Source of the DNA: JALOAT01 sp041685115
GTDB taxonomy: Bacteria > Pseudomonadota > Gammaproteobacteria > Thiohalomonadales > Thiohalomonadaceae
Reading direction: 5' to 3'
Length of the DNA stretch: 64,000 nucleotides
NCBI GenBank assembly: GCA_041685115.1
Contig: JAWLGK010000001.1
Span: 186,001-250,000 of the forward strand
Made by a program: the position numbers and the translations under genes
Notes under the pieces: generated by a model
Told to the model about the DNA's origin: nothing
What the model saw: only the letters and a program-made list of their open reading frames with translations
The model's database searches: none
In this document: piece after piece, positions 26,321 to 35,371 of the stretch
Layout: every line of letters begins with the position of its first letter
How positions within the stretch are numbered: position 1 is the stretch's first letter

Positions 26321-28297
26321 ATGTCCTCTGCACCCCTGCTCCTCGGTGTCGATACCGGCGGCACCTTCACCGACTTCGTGCTCTACGACGGCAAGCGCCT
26401 GCGTGTGCACAAGGTGCTTTCCACGCCCGAGGCACCCGAACGGGCGATTCTACAGGGCATCGTCGAGCTCGGCCTCACGGGTGAACTGGCGCGCCTCCAG
26501 GTGGTGCACGGTTCCACGGTGGCCACCAACGCGGTGCTGGAAGGCAAGGGCGTGCGCACCGTGTTCATCACCAACCGCGGTTTCGCCGATCTGCTGACTA
26601 TCGCGCGGCAGGCGCGTCGCGCGCTGTATGACCTGCAACCGCTGCCGCCGCCGGTGCCTGTGCCGCCTGCCTTGTGCCTCGAAACCGGCGGCCGGCTGGG
26701 CGCCGACGGGTCTGCGGTGGAGCCGCTCTCGGCGGCCGATCTGGCGGCGTTGGCCGCGCACTTGGCAGAGCTCAAGCCGCAGGCGGTCGCCGTCAGCCTG
26801 CTGTTTTCCTATCTCGACGCCGGTTTTGAGCGCGCCGTGGCGCGCCAGGTTCCGGAGGGCGTGTTCGTGTCGTGTTCCGCAGAGGTGCTGCCCGAGCAGG
26901 GCGAATACGAGCGCGGCGTGGCCACCTGGCTGAACGCCTCGGTCGGGCCGCTGGTGCAAGGCTATTTGGCGCGTCTCGGCCATGCCCTCGGCGAGTCCCA
27001 ACTGGCGGTGATGCAAAGTTCCGGCGAATCCGTGGCGGCGGCGCAGGCCGGCCGTGAGGCGGTGCGGCTGCTGCTGTCCGGGCCGGCGGGCGGATTGGCA
27101 GGGGCGCGCTTCGTGGCGGCAGGGGCCGGGCGTGCGCGCCTGCTCACCTTCGACATGGGGGGCACTTCCACCGACGTGGCACTGGTCGACGGCGCGCCGC
27201 GCCTCACCCACGAGGGTCGCATCGGTCCCTGGCCGGTGGCCGTGCCCATGGTGGACATGCACACCATCGGCGCCGGCGGCGGTTCCGTCGCCCGGGTGGA
27301 TGCGGGGGGCTTGTTGCACGTCGGTCCCGAGTCCGCAGGGGCAGCGCCCGGTCCGGCCTGCTATGGACAGGGCGGCACGCTGCCCACCGTCACCGATGCC
27401 AACCTGCTGCTCGGCCGCCTGCGCCCCGAGGCGTTCCTGGGCGGGCGCATGCGCCTCGACGTGGCGGCGGCGCACCAGGCCTTCCGGCCCCTCGCCGAGG
27501 CGCTGGACTGTGCCGTGGAAGAGGCGGCACTCGGCGTGGTGGCGCTGGCCAACGAGCACATGGCCGGGGCGCTGCGGGTGGTCTCCGTGCAGCGCGGCGT
27601 CGACCCGCGCGGGTTGACGCTGGTGTCCTTCGGCGGCGCGGGCGGGCTGCATGTATGCGCGCTGGCCGAGGCGGTCGGCATGCGCCATGCCCTGGTGCCG
27701 GTGCAGGCCGGCGTGCTGTCCGCCCTGGGCATGCTGGCGGCGCGCCGTGGCCGGCAGCGCTCGCGCACCCGCCTTGGTCTGCTCGACGCACTGGACGAGG
27801 CCACGGTGCAGGCGGAGCTGGATGCGTTGGCCGAAGAGGGCATCGCCGCCCTGGCCGCGGAAGGCGTGGCCCGCGAGTACATCGAACGCATCGCCAGTCT
27901 TGACCTGCGCTATCGCGGCCAGGCCTACACCCTGAACGTCTCCTGGCAGGGGCTGGAGCGCACCCGCGACGCCTTCCACGGGGCCCATCGCGCACGTTTT
28001 GGCCACGACCTGGCCCGGCCCGTGGAACTGGTGAACCTGCGCGTCGGCTTGCACGGTCCCGCGCCGGACATCCGGCTGCCGCCGTTGCCGCCGTGCCCGG
28101 AGGCCGCGCCCAGTGGGCGTGCCGCCCTGTGGGGATATGACGACCCGGTGGAGATCTATGCCCGTGACCGGCTTGCGGCGGGTCAGGTGCTGGTGGGACC
28201 GGTGCTGGTGACCGAGACGGTGGCCACCACCTATGTGGCGCCGGGCTGGCGCGCCGCGGTGGATACCGTGGGTAATCTGGTACTGGACGCCGATTGA
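26321..28297 (+). CDS. hydantoinase/oxoprolinase family protein (HyuA-like subunit)
   Basis: A 658-residue ATPase subunit of the hydantoinase A / 5-oxoprolinase / acetone carboxylase superfamily. The N-terminal phosphate loop GVDTGGTFTDFVLYD and the second one, TFDMGGTSTDVALV at about residue 280, are intact, as is GAGGGSVARVD. Such proteins normally work with a HyuB-type subunit, encoded just downstream. Here the next gene is an unrelated EAL-HDOD protein on the opposite strand, so the partner must be elsewhere or absent. The substrate is unknown. Confidence 0.9.
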   Translation: MSSAPLLLGVDTGGTFTDFVLYDGKRLRVHKVLSTPEAPERAILQGIVELGLTGELARLQVVHGSTVATNAVLEGKGVRTVFITNRGFADLLTIARQARRALYDLQPLPPPVPVPPALCLETGGRLGADGSAVEPLSAADLAALAAHLAELKPQAVAVSLLFSYLDAGFERAVARQVPEGVFVSCSAEVLPEQGEYERGVATWLNASVGPLVQGYLARLGHALGESQLAVMQSSGESVAAAQAGREAVRLLLSGPAGGLAGARFVAAGAGRARLLTFDMGGTSTDVALVDGAPRLTHEGRIGPWPVAVPMVDMHTIGAGGGSVARVDAGGLLHVGPESAGAAPGPACYGQGGTLPTVTDANLLLGRLRPEAFLGGRMRLDVAAAHQAFRPLAEALDCAVEEAALGVVALANEHMAGALRVVSVQRGVDPRGLTLVSFGGAGGLHVCALAEAVGMRHALVPVQAGVLSALGMLAARRGRQRSRTRLGLLDALDEATVQAELDALAEEGIAALAAEGVAREYIERIASLDLRYRGQAYTLNVSWQGLERTRDAFHGAHRARFGHDLARPVELVNLRVGLHGPAPDIRLPPLPPCPEAAPSGRAALWGYDDPVEIYARDRLAAGQVLVGPVLVTETVATTYVAPGWRAAVDTVGNLVLDAD

Positions 28298-28318
28298 GGA
28301 GGCCCCGCCCGTTCTGTT

Positions 28319-29521
28319 TCAGGCGGGCGCGTGCAAGGCCGGCGCGGTATCTGCCACCCAGCGCACCGCCTCGATGAAGCTGCGGGTGTAGATCGACGGT
28401 TCGAGACCGCCGCCATCGAGCTTGTCCCAATCCGCCCGCTCGTAATGCAGTACACGGCTCAGTGCCTCACCAATGGGCCCGCGTTGTTCTACCAAGGCCC
28501 GTTTGATGTCGTGGACCAGCGGCAGGGTGTTGATGACGCGCTCCATGGGCTGGTCCATGAGGGCGTCGAGCACCGAGAGCAGACCGGCGGTGAAGTATTG
28601 CTGCGGCTCGCGCTGCCCGGTCAGGCGCGCGAGCTGTTCGCACATGCGGGCGCGGATGAGGGCGGTGTTGAGCAGATCCCGCGGCTTGTCGTTCACGCGC
28701 GAGAGCAGGATCAGGCTGGCCCAGTTGCGAATGGTCTCGGTTCCGAGCAGCAGCAGGGCGTCGCGCACCGACGCCACCTCGCGTTGCAGGGCGAATGCGG
28801 CCGAGTTGGTGTAGCGCAACAGCCGGTAGGCGAGCGCCACATCGCGGACGATGATGGTCTCCAGGTCGCTGAACTCGGCGCTCGGGTCTTGCAGGCGCGC
28901 GAGCAATTGCAGCACCACCAGGCGGTTGCTGCCGGCACGGCGAGCCTCCATCACGTGGGGCTTGGCGAGGAAGTAGCCCTGGAAGTAGTCGAAGCCGAGT
29001 TCGCGGCAGAGCTCAAACTCGTCATGGGACTCCAGCTTTTCGGCCACCAGCTTCACCCCGAACGGCCGCAGTCGCTCGATGTGGTCGCGCAACTCGTGCT
29101 CATCGAGGGCGAGCACGTCGAGCTTCACCAGTTTGGCGAAGGGCAGCAGCGCCTCGATGCCGGGGCGAAATTGGAAATCGTCCAGTGCGACGGTATAGCC
29201 GCTTCGCACCAGCTCGCGCAGGTGGTTGAGCACGGCCGGGGTGGGTTCCACGTCTTCCAGGATTTCCAGGGCGACCTGGTGGGGGGTGAAGGGCAGGGGA
29301 TAGCTGCCGTCGAGGAAACCGCTGGTGAGATTGATGAACACGGTGCGATCGCCGGCCACCGCGTCCAGCCCCAGGTCCATCACGGAGTTGAGGATGATCT
29401 GCGCCGTCATGGCGTCACCGCCCGGCAGCGGCGCGCCGGGGCAGCGGAACAGCAGCTCATAGGCGAACACCTCGAGCTGCCGGTCGTAGATGGGTTGTCG
29501 GCCTATGTAAAAGTTTTCCAT
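28319..29521 (-). CDS. EAL-HDOD (YuxH-type) signalling protein
   Basis: A 400-residue protein with an N-terminal EAL-like domain (about 1-190) and a C-terminal HDOD domain (200-390). The start MENFYIGRQPIYDRQLEVFAYELLFR is the YuxH-family signature. The catalytic EAL is replaced by ELL, and other metal ligands are not clear, so phosphodiesterase activity is unlikely; it may bind c-di-GMP or partners. HDOD domains are usually protein-interaction modules in signalling. Expression is from its own promoter. Confidence 0.9.
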   Translation of the reverse strand: MENFYIGRQPIYDRQLEVFAYELLFRCPGAPLPGGDAMTAQIILNSVMDLGLDAVAGDRTVFINLTSGFLDGSYPLPFTPHQVALEILEDVEPTPAVLNHLRELVRSGYTVALDDFQFRPGIEALLPFAKLVKLDVLALDEHELRDHIERLRPFGVKLVAEKLESHDEFELCRELGFDYFQGYFLAKPHVMEARRAGSNRLVVLQLLARLQDPSAEFSDLETIIVRDVALAYRLLRYTNSAAFALQREVASVRDALLLLGTETIRNWASLILLSRVNDKPRDLLNTALIRARMCEQLARLTGQREPQQYFTAGLLSVLDALMDQPMERVINTLPLVHDIKRALVEQRGPIGEALSRVLHYERADWDKLDGGGLEPSIYTRSFIEAVRWVADTAPALHAPA

Positions 29522-29811
29522 GGCCCCGCGCTTTTCCCTGGCCTTACTAACAAGAACTTATACCAACGAAAATCCCAAGCAAGCTAGGCACAGTAAATTT
29601 TCAACCGCTTAAGGCGTGGCTAGGCCAGCTCGCGCCTGCATCGCCACCGGCACGGAACAGGTGCGCCGGGCGGAGCTTACCCGCCGTTCGGGCGCCACCC
29701 ACGATCCCGCCACGCCGCTAAAGCTTGAGCGTAATGCTCGGGTTTGCCTTATGATGGCCGGACTTCTATATACCCGGTTACCGATTCACAGACGTCGAGG
29801 TCGTCGCTCCC
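29522..29811. other. divergent intergenic region before the desaturase
   Basis: A 290-base gap. Near 29717-29756 there is GAGC-GTAAT-GCTC, a short palindrome, and a TATGAT hexamer; TTGAGC lies 19 bases before TATGAT, a weak promoter for the desaturase. A TATATA occurs at about 29767. On the other strand the gap should hold the promoter for the EAL-HDOD gene (AT-rich 29545-29600). Confidence 0.35.
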
Positions 29812-30990
29812 ATGCTCAACGGTCTTCTCGATATGTCTTTCAGTGGCTACGTGCTCTACACGCTAGTGCTCACTCACGTGACCATCGCCGCGGTGACCAT
29901 TTTCCTGCACCGGGCGCAGGCCCATCGTGCCGTGGAACTGCACCCGTTGGTCAGTCATTTCTTCCGCTTCTGGCTGTGGCTGACCACCGGCATGGTAACG
30001 CGAGAATGGGTGGCGGTGCATCGCAAGCACCATGCACGCTGCGAGAGCGTGGACGACCCGCACAGCCCCCAGGTACTGGGGCTCCGGCGCGTGCTGTGGC
30101 GAGGGGCCGAGCTCTACCGTGCCGAGGCGCTCAATCGCGAGACCCTGGCGCGTTATGGCAAGGGCACGCCGGACGACTGGCTGGAACGCCACGTGTATGC
30201 ACACAACGGCATCGGCATCACCCTCATGCTCACCATCGACCTGGCGCTGCTCGGACCCGGTGGCCTCAGTGTGTGGGCCGTGCAGATGCTGTGGATCCCG
30301 TTTTGGGCGGCGGGGGTGATCAACGGCGTCGGCCATTACTTCGGTTACCGCAACTACCAGAGCCCCGACGCCTCGCGCAATATTGTGCCCCTCGGCCTGC
30401 TCATCGGCGGCGAGGAACTGCACAACAACCACCATGCCTACCCGGCCTCTGCGAAGCTTTCTTCGCGGCCGTGGGAACTGGATATCGGCTGGCTGTATAT
30501 CCGCCTGCTCGCGCTGCTGGGCCTGGCGCGGGTAAAGGTCGTGGCACCGCCGCCGGCCCAGCGTACCCGCGCCGGACTCGATTTGGACGCGGCGTGCGCC
30601 ATCGTGGCCGCGCGGCTGCAGGTCCTGGCCGGCTACGGACGCGAGGTGATGGCGCGGGTGTATCGGGACGAGCTGAAGCGGGCGCCGGATCGACACCTCA
30701 AACGTGTGCTCAAGCTGGCAAGGCCGCTGCTGCTGTTGGAGGAATCACTGCTGGACGGGCAACGTCGGCATCAGCTGGAACTGGTCCTCAGTCACAGCCA
30801 GGCGTTGCAGACCGCCTACCAGTTCCGCCGCCGCCTGCAAGCGATCTGGCAACAGTCCGCCAGCGGCGGGCCCGAGGCCATGCTCACGGCGCTCCAGGAA
30901 TGGTGCCGGCAGGCGGAGGCGAGCGGCGTCGCCGCGCTGTCCGAATTCGCCCAGCGGCTCGGCGGCTACCGGCTGCGCCAGGGCGCCTGA
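29812..30990 (+). CDS. fatty acid desaturase (delta-9 acyl desaturase type)
   Basis: A 392-residue membrane di-iron desaturase. The three histidine boxes are present: HRAQAHRA (H-x4-H), HRKHHA (H-x2-H-H) and HNNHHA (H-x2-H-H). Several hydrophobic segments flank them (about 12-30, 47-62, 140-160, 168-185). This resembles bacterial DesA/DesC-type enzymes that desaturate membrane acyl chains. The last 130 or so residues form an Arg/Leu-rich helical tail not needed in the core family. It ends at a bidirectional terminator. Confidence 0.92.
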   Translation: MLNGLLDMSFSGYVLYTLVLTHVTIAAVTIFLHRAQAHRAVELHPLVSHFFRFWLWLTTGMVTREWVAVHRKHHARCESVDDPHSPQVLGLRRVLWRGAELYRAEALNRETLARYGKGTPDDWLERHVYAHNGIGITLMLTIDLALLGPGGLSVWAVQMLWIPFWAAGVINGVGHYFGYRNYQSPDASRNIVPLGLLIGGEELHNNHHAYPASAKLSSRPWELDIGWLYIRLLALLGLARVKVVAPPPAQRTRAGLDLDAACAIVAARLQVLAGYGREVMARVYRDELKRAPDRHLKRVLKLARPLLLLEESLLDGQRRHQLELVLSHSQALQTAYQFRRRLQAIWQQSASGGPEAMLTALQEWCRQAEASGVAALSEFAQRLGGYRLRQGA

Positions 30991-30991
30991 C

Positions 30992-31024
30992 GCAAAAAGC
31001 CCGGCGCGAGGCCGGGCTTTTTGC
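30992..31024. terminator. bidirectional terminator between desaturase and rpmG
   Basis: Perfect 14-base stem GCAAAAAGCCCGGC (30992-31005) and GCCGGGCTTTTTGC (31011-31024), five-base loop. A and T tracts on opposite sides make it a Rho-independent terminator in both directions, serving the convergent desaturase and rpmBG transcripts. Confidence 0.95.
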
Positions 31025-31046
31025 GTGCGCCGGAGGCAAGGCGCAA

Positions 31047-31214
31047 TTACTTGATCTTGGCTTCCTTGTAGACCACGTGCTGGCGAACGACGGGATCGTA
31101 CTTCTTGATCTCCATCTTCTCCGGCATGGTGCGCTTGTTCTTGGTCGTGGTGTAGTAGTGACCGGTCCCGGCGCTGGAAACCAGCTTGATCTTGTCGCGA
31201 GCACCCTTGGCCAT
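31047..31214 (-). CDS. rpmG: 50S ribosomal protein L33
   Basis: A 55-residue protein beginning MAKGARDKIKLVSSAG and ending VYKEAKIK, with the TGHYYTTTKNKRTMPEK core of L33. This is the cysteine-free type, lacking the zinc ribbon C-x2-C. It follows rpmB by three bases, the usual rpmB-rpmG operon. Confidence 0.97.
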   Translation of the reverse strand: MAKGARDKIKLVSSAGTGHYYTTTKNKRTMPEKMEIKKYDPVVRQHVVYKEAKIK

Positions 31215-31217
31215 GGC

Positions 31218-31454
31218 TTACACCTTCTCGCCGCGGGCACGCAGGTCCGCCAGTACGGCGTCGATGCCCTTCTTGTCGATGACGCGCATGCCCTGGGAGC
31301 TCACACGCAGGCTCACGAAGCGCTTCTCGCCCTCCACCCAGAAACGATGGGTGTGCAGGTTGGGCAGGAAACGACGGTTGGTCTTGTTGTTGGCGTGGGA
31401 CACATTGTGTCCGGTGACCGGGCGCTTACCCGTCACTTGGCAAACTCTGGACAT
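31218..31454 (-). CDS. rpmB: 50S ribosomal protein L28
   Basis: A 78-residue large-subunit protein starting MSRVCQVTGKRP and carrying GHNVSHANNKTNRRFLPNL, the L28 signature. The start ATG 31454 has GGAGG about ten bases upstream; the longer open frame before it covers the promoter and is not coding. Confidence 0.97.
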   Translation of the reverse strand: MSRVCQVTGKRPVTGHNVSHANNKTNRRFLPNLHTHRFWVEGEKRFVSLRVSSQGMRVIDKKGIDAVLADLRARGEKV

Positions 31455-31509
31455 GGCTCTTGCCTCCGGATGATCGAATTCTGGCCTGCCGCTGGGCAGG
31501 AAGCCGGTT

Positions 31510-31538
31510 TTTATAACAGAAACTCGATTGCGGAACAA
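31510..31538 (-). promoter_or_regulatory. sigma-70 promoter for rpmB-rpmG
   Basis: Read on the minus strand, TTGTTC (31533-31538) and TATAAA (31510-31515) are separated by exactly 17 bases. The -10 matches five of six consensus positions; the -35 is weak, as is common for growth-regulated ribosomal promoters. It lies 55 bases upstream of the rpmB start. Confidence 0.65.
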
Positions 31539-31556
31539 GCCGGGGTACTGAAGAGA

Positions 31557-31849
31557 AAAGCATTAACCACGGGGGACACGGGGAACACGGGGGCCTTTCG
31601 GCAGACCTCTTTCGCCCGTCGCAACGGTAGTGGACTTCTGCGCGTTTGGAGGCCATGAAAGTACCTCCAAGAGCGGAGCAGTACACCAGGAAAATGCGCT
31701 ACCGGCCGCGATTCTTTCGGCGCGGGGTCGGCTTTCGCGGCCGGTGGTTACTCCTACAGGGGACTCGGATGTGTGCTCGCGAGGGAAACGCAATGGAGCG
31801 GTTTTCCTCCTCCCCCCGTGTTCCCCGTGTCCCCCGTGGTTAAAGCTTT
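31557..31849. repeat. type A inverted repeat, copy 2 (radC-rpmB junction)
   Basis: Arms 31557-31593 and 31813-31849 pair over 37 bases with one mismatch. Each runs from the outside AAAAGC-N-TTAACCACGGGGG then ACACGGGGA and ACACGGGGG. The 219-base spacer contains an inner perfect 11-base palindrome, ACCGGCCGCGA (31701-31711) with TCGCGGCCGGT (31735-31745). The element fills most of the 410-base gap between rpmB and radC; apart from this and the rpmB promoter I see nothing else in the gap. Confidence 0.95.
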
Positions 31850-31864
31850 TTTTTAAAGCTTTTC

Positions 31865-32536
31865 TCAAAGCAGCCCGCGCTCGGCGAAAGAGACCATGTC
31901 CTCACCCACCACGATGTGGTCGAGCACGCGCACGTCCACCAGGGCGAGGGCGTCCTTGAGGCGGCGGGTGATGGCCTCGTCGGCGCGGCTCGGTTCGGCG
32001 ACGCCGGAGGGGTGATTGTGGGCCAGGATCACCGCGGCGGCGTTGTGGGCGAGGACGCGGCGCACCACTTCGCGGGGATGTACGCTGGCGCCGTCCACGG
32101 TGCCGTGGAACAGCTCCTCGAAGGCCAGCACGCGGTGGCGGTTGTCGAGGAACAGCACGGCAAACACCTCCTGGGGTTTGTCGCGCAGGCGGGCGCTCAG
32201 ATAGCGGCGGGTGGCGTCGGGGCTGGTGAGCACGTCGCCCCGTTCGAGGGTGGCCTGGAGATGGCGGCGGGCCAGTTCCAGGGTGGCCTGGAGCTGCACA
32301 TACTTGGCCTCCCCAAGCCCCGGGCGAGAACAGAACGACGCCGCGTCGGCCTCGAGCAGGCGCCGCAGGCTGCCGAATCCGGCGAGCACCTCGCGGGCCA
32401 GATCGACCGCCGTTTTGCCGCGCACCCCGGTGCGCAGAAAGATGGCGAGCAGTTCCGCATCCGACAGCGCTTCCGCGCCCCGTTGCAGTAGTTTTTCGCG
32501 TGGCCGCTCCGCGAGCGGCCAGTCCGAAATGGCCAT
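31865..32536 (-). CDS. radC: RadC (MPN/JAMM) family protein
   Basis: A 223-residue protein with an N-terminal helix-hairpin-helix part (REKLLQRGAEALSDAELLAIFLRTG) and a C-terminal JAB1/MPN+ metalloprotease-like domain. The metal motif E-x(n)-H-x-H-x(10)-D is intact: GASVHPREV, ILAHNHPSG and D in EPSRADEAIT. The historical link to repair is doubtful and the biochemical role is unknown. The start ATG 32536 is set by AAGGAGG upstream. It is divergent from coaBC. Confidence 0.95.
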   Translation of the reverse strand: MAISDWPLAERPREKLLQRGAEALSDAELLAIFLRTGVRGKTAVDLAREVLAGFGSLRRLLEADAASFCSRPGLGEAKYVQLQATLELARRHLQATLERGDVLTSPDATRRYLSARLRDKPQEVFAVLFLDNRHRVLAFEELFHGTVDGASVHPREVVRRVLAHNAAAVILAHNHPSGVAEPSRADEAITRRLKDALALVDVRVLDHIVVGEDMVSFAERGLL

Positions 32537-32611
32537 GGGACCTCCTTTGTCCTCTGCGCTGGGCCGCATGGTAACGACTGCGGCTTGCGCCGGGAAGCGT
32601 CCAGGCACCCG

Positions 32612-32676
32612 GTGGGAGCGAGCTTCCACTCACGACGGCGCAGCGACCGCGCCCATCGCGGGCAGAAGCCCGCCCC
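32612..32676. repeat. REP-like palindrome pair between radC and coaBC
   Basis: GTGGGAGCGAGCTTCCACTC (32612-32631) followed by ACGA, then in inverted orientation TCGCGGGCAGAAGCCCGCCC (32656-32675). Both halves resemble the GGGAGCGGGCTTCTGCTC units seen at 49410-49489 and the REP sequences of pseudomonads. The pair sits about 25 bases before the coaBC ATG. Confidence 0.7.
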
Positions 32677-32700
32677 GGCCGCGTGATAAACTCCGCCGCT

Positions 32701-33903
32701 ATGAACCTGCAGGGTAAGCACATACTTCTTGGCGTCACCGGCGGCATTGCGGCGTACAAGGCCCCCGTGCTGGTGCGCGAGCTGCGCCGGGCCGGCGCCG
32801 AGGTGCGCGTGGTGACGACGCCGGCGGCGGAGGCCTTCGTCGCTCCGCTCAGCCTGCAGGCCGTCTCCGGCCATCCGGTGCGCAGCGAGTTGTTCGACCC
32901 GGCGGCCGAGGCCGGCATGGACCACATCGCCCTGGCGCGCTGGGCCGACCTGGTGCTGGTGGCCCCCGCCACGGCCAACTTCCTGGCCCGCCTGAGCGCC
33001 GGGCTGGCCGACGACCTGCTCACCACCCTCTGTCTCGCCACCGCCACCCCGATCGCCGTGGCGCCGGCAATGAACCGGCAGATGTGGCAGGCGGCGGCCA
33101 CGGTGCATAACGTCGGCCTGCTGCGGGAGCGCGGCGTACACCTTTTCGGGCCCGCCGAGGGTGAACAGGCCTGCGGTGAGACCGGGCCCGGCCGTATGCT
33201 GGAGCCGCTGGAACTGGTCACCTGCTGCGCCGGCCTTCTGGCGGCCTCGGAGCGGCTCGCCGGTGTGCGCGTGCTGGTCACCGCCGGTCCCACCCGCGAG
33301 GCGCTCGACCCGGTGCGATACATCTCCAACCGCAGCTCGGGCCGCATGGGGTTTGCCGTGGCCGAGGCCGCCGCCGCCGCCGGGGCCGACGTGACGCTGG
33401 TGAGCGGTCCGGTGGACCTGCCCACACCGGCCGGGGTGCAGCGCGTCGATGTGGTGAGCGCCGCCGAAATGGCCGCCGCGGTGGAGGCATGCGATTTCGA
33501 CCTGTTCATCGGCACGGCCGCGGTGGCCGACTACCGTCCGGTGGCGGTGGCCCCGGAAAAGATCAAGAAAAGCGCTGCGCGCCTCACCCTTGAGCTGGAG
33601 CGCAACCCGGACATCCTTGCCGGCGTGGCCGCGCGTCCCGCGCGCCCCTTCACTGTCGGTTTTGCCGCCGAGACCGAGCAACTCGAGGCCCATGCCCGCG
33701 ACAAGCTGGCCCGCAAGGGCCTCGACATGATCGCAGCCAACGACGTGAGCCCACGGGCCGAGGGCGGCTTCGACAGCGCCATCAACGCCCTGCGCGTGTT
33801 CTGGGCGAACGGCGAGGCGGCGCTGCCCTTGCAGGACAAACGCCAGCTCGCCCGCGAACTGGTGCAACTCATTAGTGACCGTTACCGGAGCCGCCCCGCA
33901 TGA
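32701..33903 (+). CDS. coaBC: bifunctional phosphopantothenoylcysteine decarboxylase/synthetase
   Basis: Two CoA-pathway enzymes in one 400-residue chain. The N-terminal flavoprotein CoaC domain (about 1-185) has VTGGIAAYK, the PAMN motif in VAPAMNRQMW and the active-site CG segment in EQACGETGPGRM. The C-terminal CoaB domain has VTAGPTREALDPVRYISNRSSGRMG for CTP/PPA binding and the AAVADYRP and KIKKS elements. Its stop overlaps the dut start (ATGA). Confidence 0.97.
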   Translation: MNLQGKHILLGVTGGIAAYKAPVLVRELRRAGAEVRVVTTPAAEAFVAPLSLQAVSGHPVRSELFDPAAEAGMDHIALARWADLVLVAPATANFLARLSAGLADDLLTTLCLATATPIAVAPAMNRQMWQAAATVHNVGLLRERGVHLFGPAEGEQACGETGPGRMLEPLELVTCCAGLLAASERLAGVRVLVTAGPTREALDPVRYISNRSSGRMGFAVAEAAAAAGADVTLVSGPVDLPTPAGVQRVDVVSAAEMAAAVEACDFDLFIGTAAVADYRPVAVAPEKIKKSAARLTLELERNPDILAGVAARPARPFTVGFAAETEQLEAHARDKLARKGLDMIAANDVSPRAEGGFDSAINALRVFWANGEAALPLQDKRQLARELVQLISDRYRSRPA

Positions 33904-34361
33904 AACGCCGTCCCGTGCAGTTGAAGATCCTGGATGCCCGCCTCGGCCGCGACTATCCGCTGCCTGAGTACGCCACGCCAGGTGCGGCCGGTCTCGACCT
34001 GCGGGCCATGTTCGATGCTCCCCTTACGCTCGCCCCGGGTGAGACGGTGCTGGTGCCCACGGGGCTCGCGGTCCACATGGCCACCCCGGAACTCGCCGCC
34101 GTGCTGCTGCCCCGCTCGGGTCTCGGGCACAAGCACGGCATCGTGCTCGGCAACCTGGTGGGACTCATCGATTCCGACTACCAGGGCCAGGTGTTCGTGT
34201 CCTGTTGGAACCGCGGCAGCGATTCTTTTACCATCCAGGTCGGCGAGCGCATCGCCCAGATGGTGTTCGTGCCGGTGGTGCAGGTCGCCTTCCAGATCGT
34301 CGATGCCTTCGACGAGAGTGCTCGTGGCCAGGGTGGTTTCGGCCATACCGGGCGTCATTGA
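33900..34361 (+). CDS. dut: dUTP diphosphatase
   Basis: Trimeric dUTPase of 153 residues, removing dUTP and supplying dUMP. The five motifs are seen: TPGAAGLDLRA, LPRSGLGHKHGIVLGN, GLIDSDYQG, ERIAQMVF and the C-terminal glycine-rich arm RGQGGFGHTGRH. In many relatives algC follows; here a 111-base gap without a gene leads to argB. Confidence 0.97.
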   Translation: MKRRPVQLKILDARLGRDYPLPEYATPGAAGLDLRAMFDAPLTLAPGETVLVPTGLAVHMATPELAAVLLPRSGLGHKHGIVLGNLVGLIDSDYQGQVFVSCWNRGSDSFTIQVGERIAQMVFVPVVQVAFQIVDAFDESARGQGGFGHTGRH

Positions 34362-34472
34362 GCAGGATTTCCGCCGTGCCTCTTTCCGTACACCGCGTGC
34401 CAGCCCTGCCCATGCAGGCAACAGCCCCGCGCTGACGCGTCCCTTCAACTTTTCGGAGTGCTCTCACAAACC

Positions 34473-35366
34473 ATGAGCGTCAACACCCCTGCGGCGGTGA
34501 CCAACGCCCGCATCCTGTCCGAGGCCCTGCCGTATATCCGGCGCTTCTACGGCAAGACCATCGTCATCAAGTACGGCGGCAACGCCATGAACGACGCCGC
34601 CGACGTGAGCTTTGCCCGCGACGTGGTGCTCATGAAGCTGGTGGGCATGAACCCGGTGGTGGTGCACGGCGGCGGGCCGCAGATCGGCGACCTGCTCAAG
34701 CGCCTCGGCAAGGAGAGCCGTTTCGTGGACGGCATGCGCGTCACCGACGCCGAGACCATGGACGTGGTGCAGATGGTGCTCGGCGGCCTGGTGAACAAGC
34801 AGATCGTCAGCCTGCTGAACCGTCACGGCGGCAAGGCCGTAGGCCTGACCGGCAAGGACGCCGATCTCATCCGCGCCCGCAAGCTCACCTTCAAGCGCAA
34901 CGCGCCGGAGATGAACGCGCCCGAGATCATCGACATCGGCCACGTGGGTGAAGTCGAATCCGTGGACGGCACGGTGGTGGACATGCTGGTGCAGGGCGAC
35001 TTCATCCCGGTGATTGCGCCGGTAGGGGTGGGTCCGGACGGCGAGTCCTACAACATCAACGCCGACGTGGTGGCCGGCAAGGTGGCCGAGGCCCTCCAGG
35101 CCGAGAAGCTCATGCTGCTCACCAATACCGCGGGCCTGCTCGACAAGCAGGGCCAGGTGCTCACCGGCCTTACCGCCGCCCAGGTGGACGGACTCATCGC
35201 CGACGGCACCATCTATGGCGGCATGCTGCCCAAGATCCGCTGTGCGGTGGAGGCGGTGAACAACGGGGTGACGAGCACGCACATCATCGACGGCCGCGTG
35301 GAGCACGCCCTGCTGCTGGAGATTTTCACCGACGAAGGGGTCGGCTCGCTGATCCGGAAGGAGTAA
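34473..35366 (+). CDS. argB: acetylglutamate kinase
   Basis: Second step of arginine synthesis, phosphorylating N-acetylglutamate. The 297-residue protein has an N-terminal helix (SEALPYIRRFYGKTIVIKYGG), which in other family members is linked to hexamer formation and arginine feedback, then GGNAM, VHGGGPQIGDLL, the substrate Arg in DGMRVTD, YNINADVVAG and the ATP-site GGMLPKI. ATG 34473 is the best start. It precedes slmA by five bases. Confidence 0.97.
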   Translation: MSVNTPAAVTNARILSEALPYIRRFYGKTIVIKYGGNAMNDAADVSFARDVVLMKLVGMNPVVVHGGGPQIGDLLKRLGKESRFVDGMRVTDAETMDVVQMVLGGLVNKQIVSLLNRHGGKAVGLTGKDADLIRARKLTFKRNAPEMNAPEIIDIGHVGEVESVDGTVVDMLVQGDFIPVIAPVGVGPDGESYNINADVVAGKVAEALQAEKLMLLTNTAGLLDKQGQVLTGLTAAQVDGLIADGTIYGGMLPKIRCAVEAVNNGVTSTHIIDGRVEHALLLEIFTDEGVGSLIRKE

Positions 35367-35371
35367 CAGTC

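Noticed and set aside
28298..28318. Terminator between hydantoinase and EAL-HDOD genes
   Set aside because: The CCCGCC / GGCGGG pairing is six bases with a 12-base loop, overlaps a stop codon and lacks a T tract.
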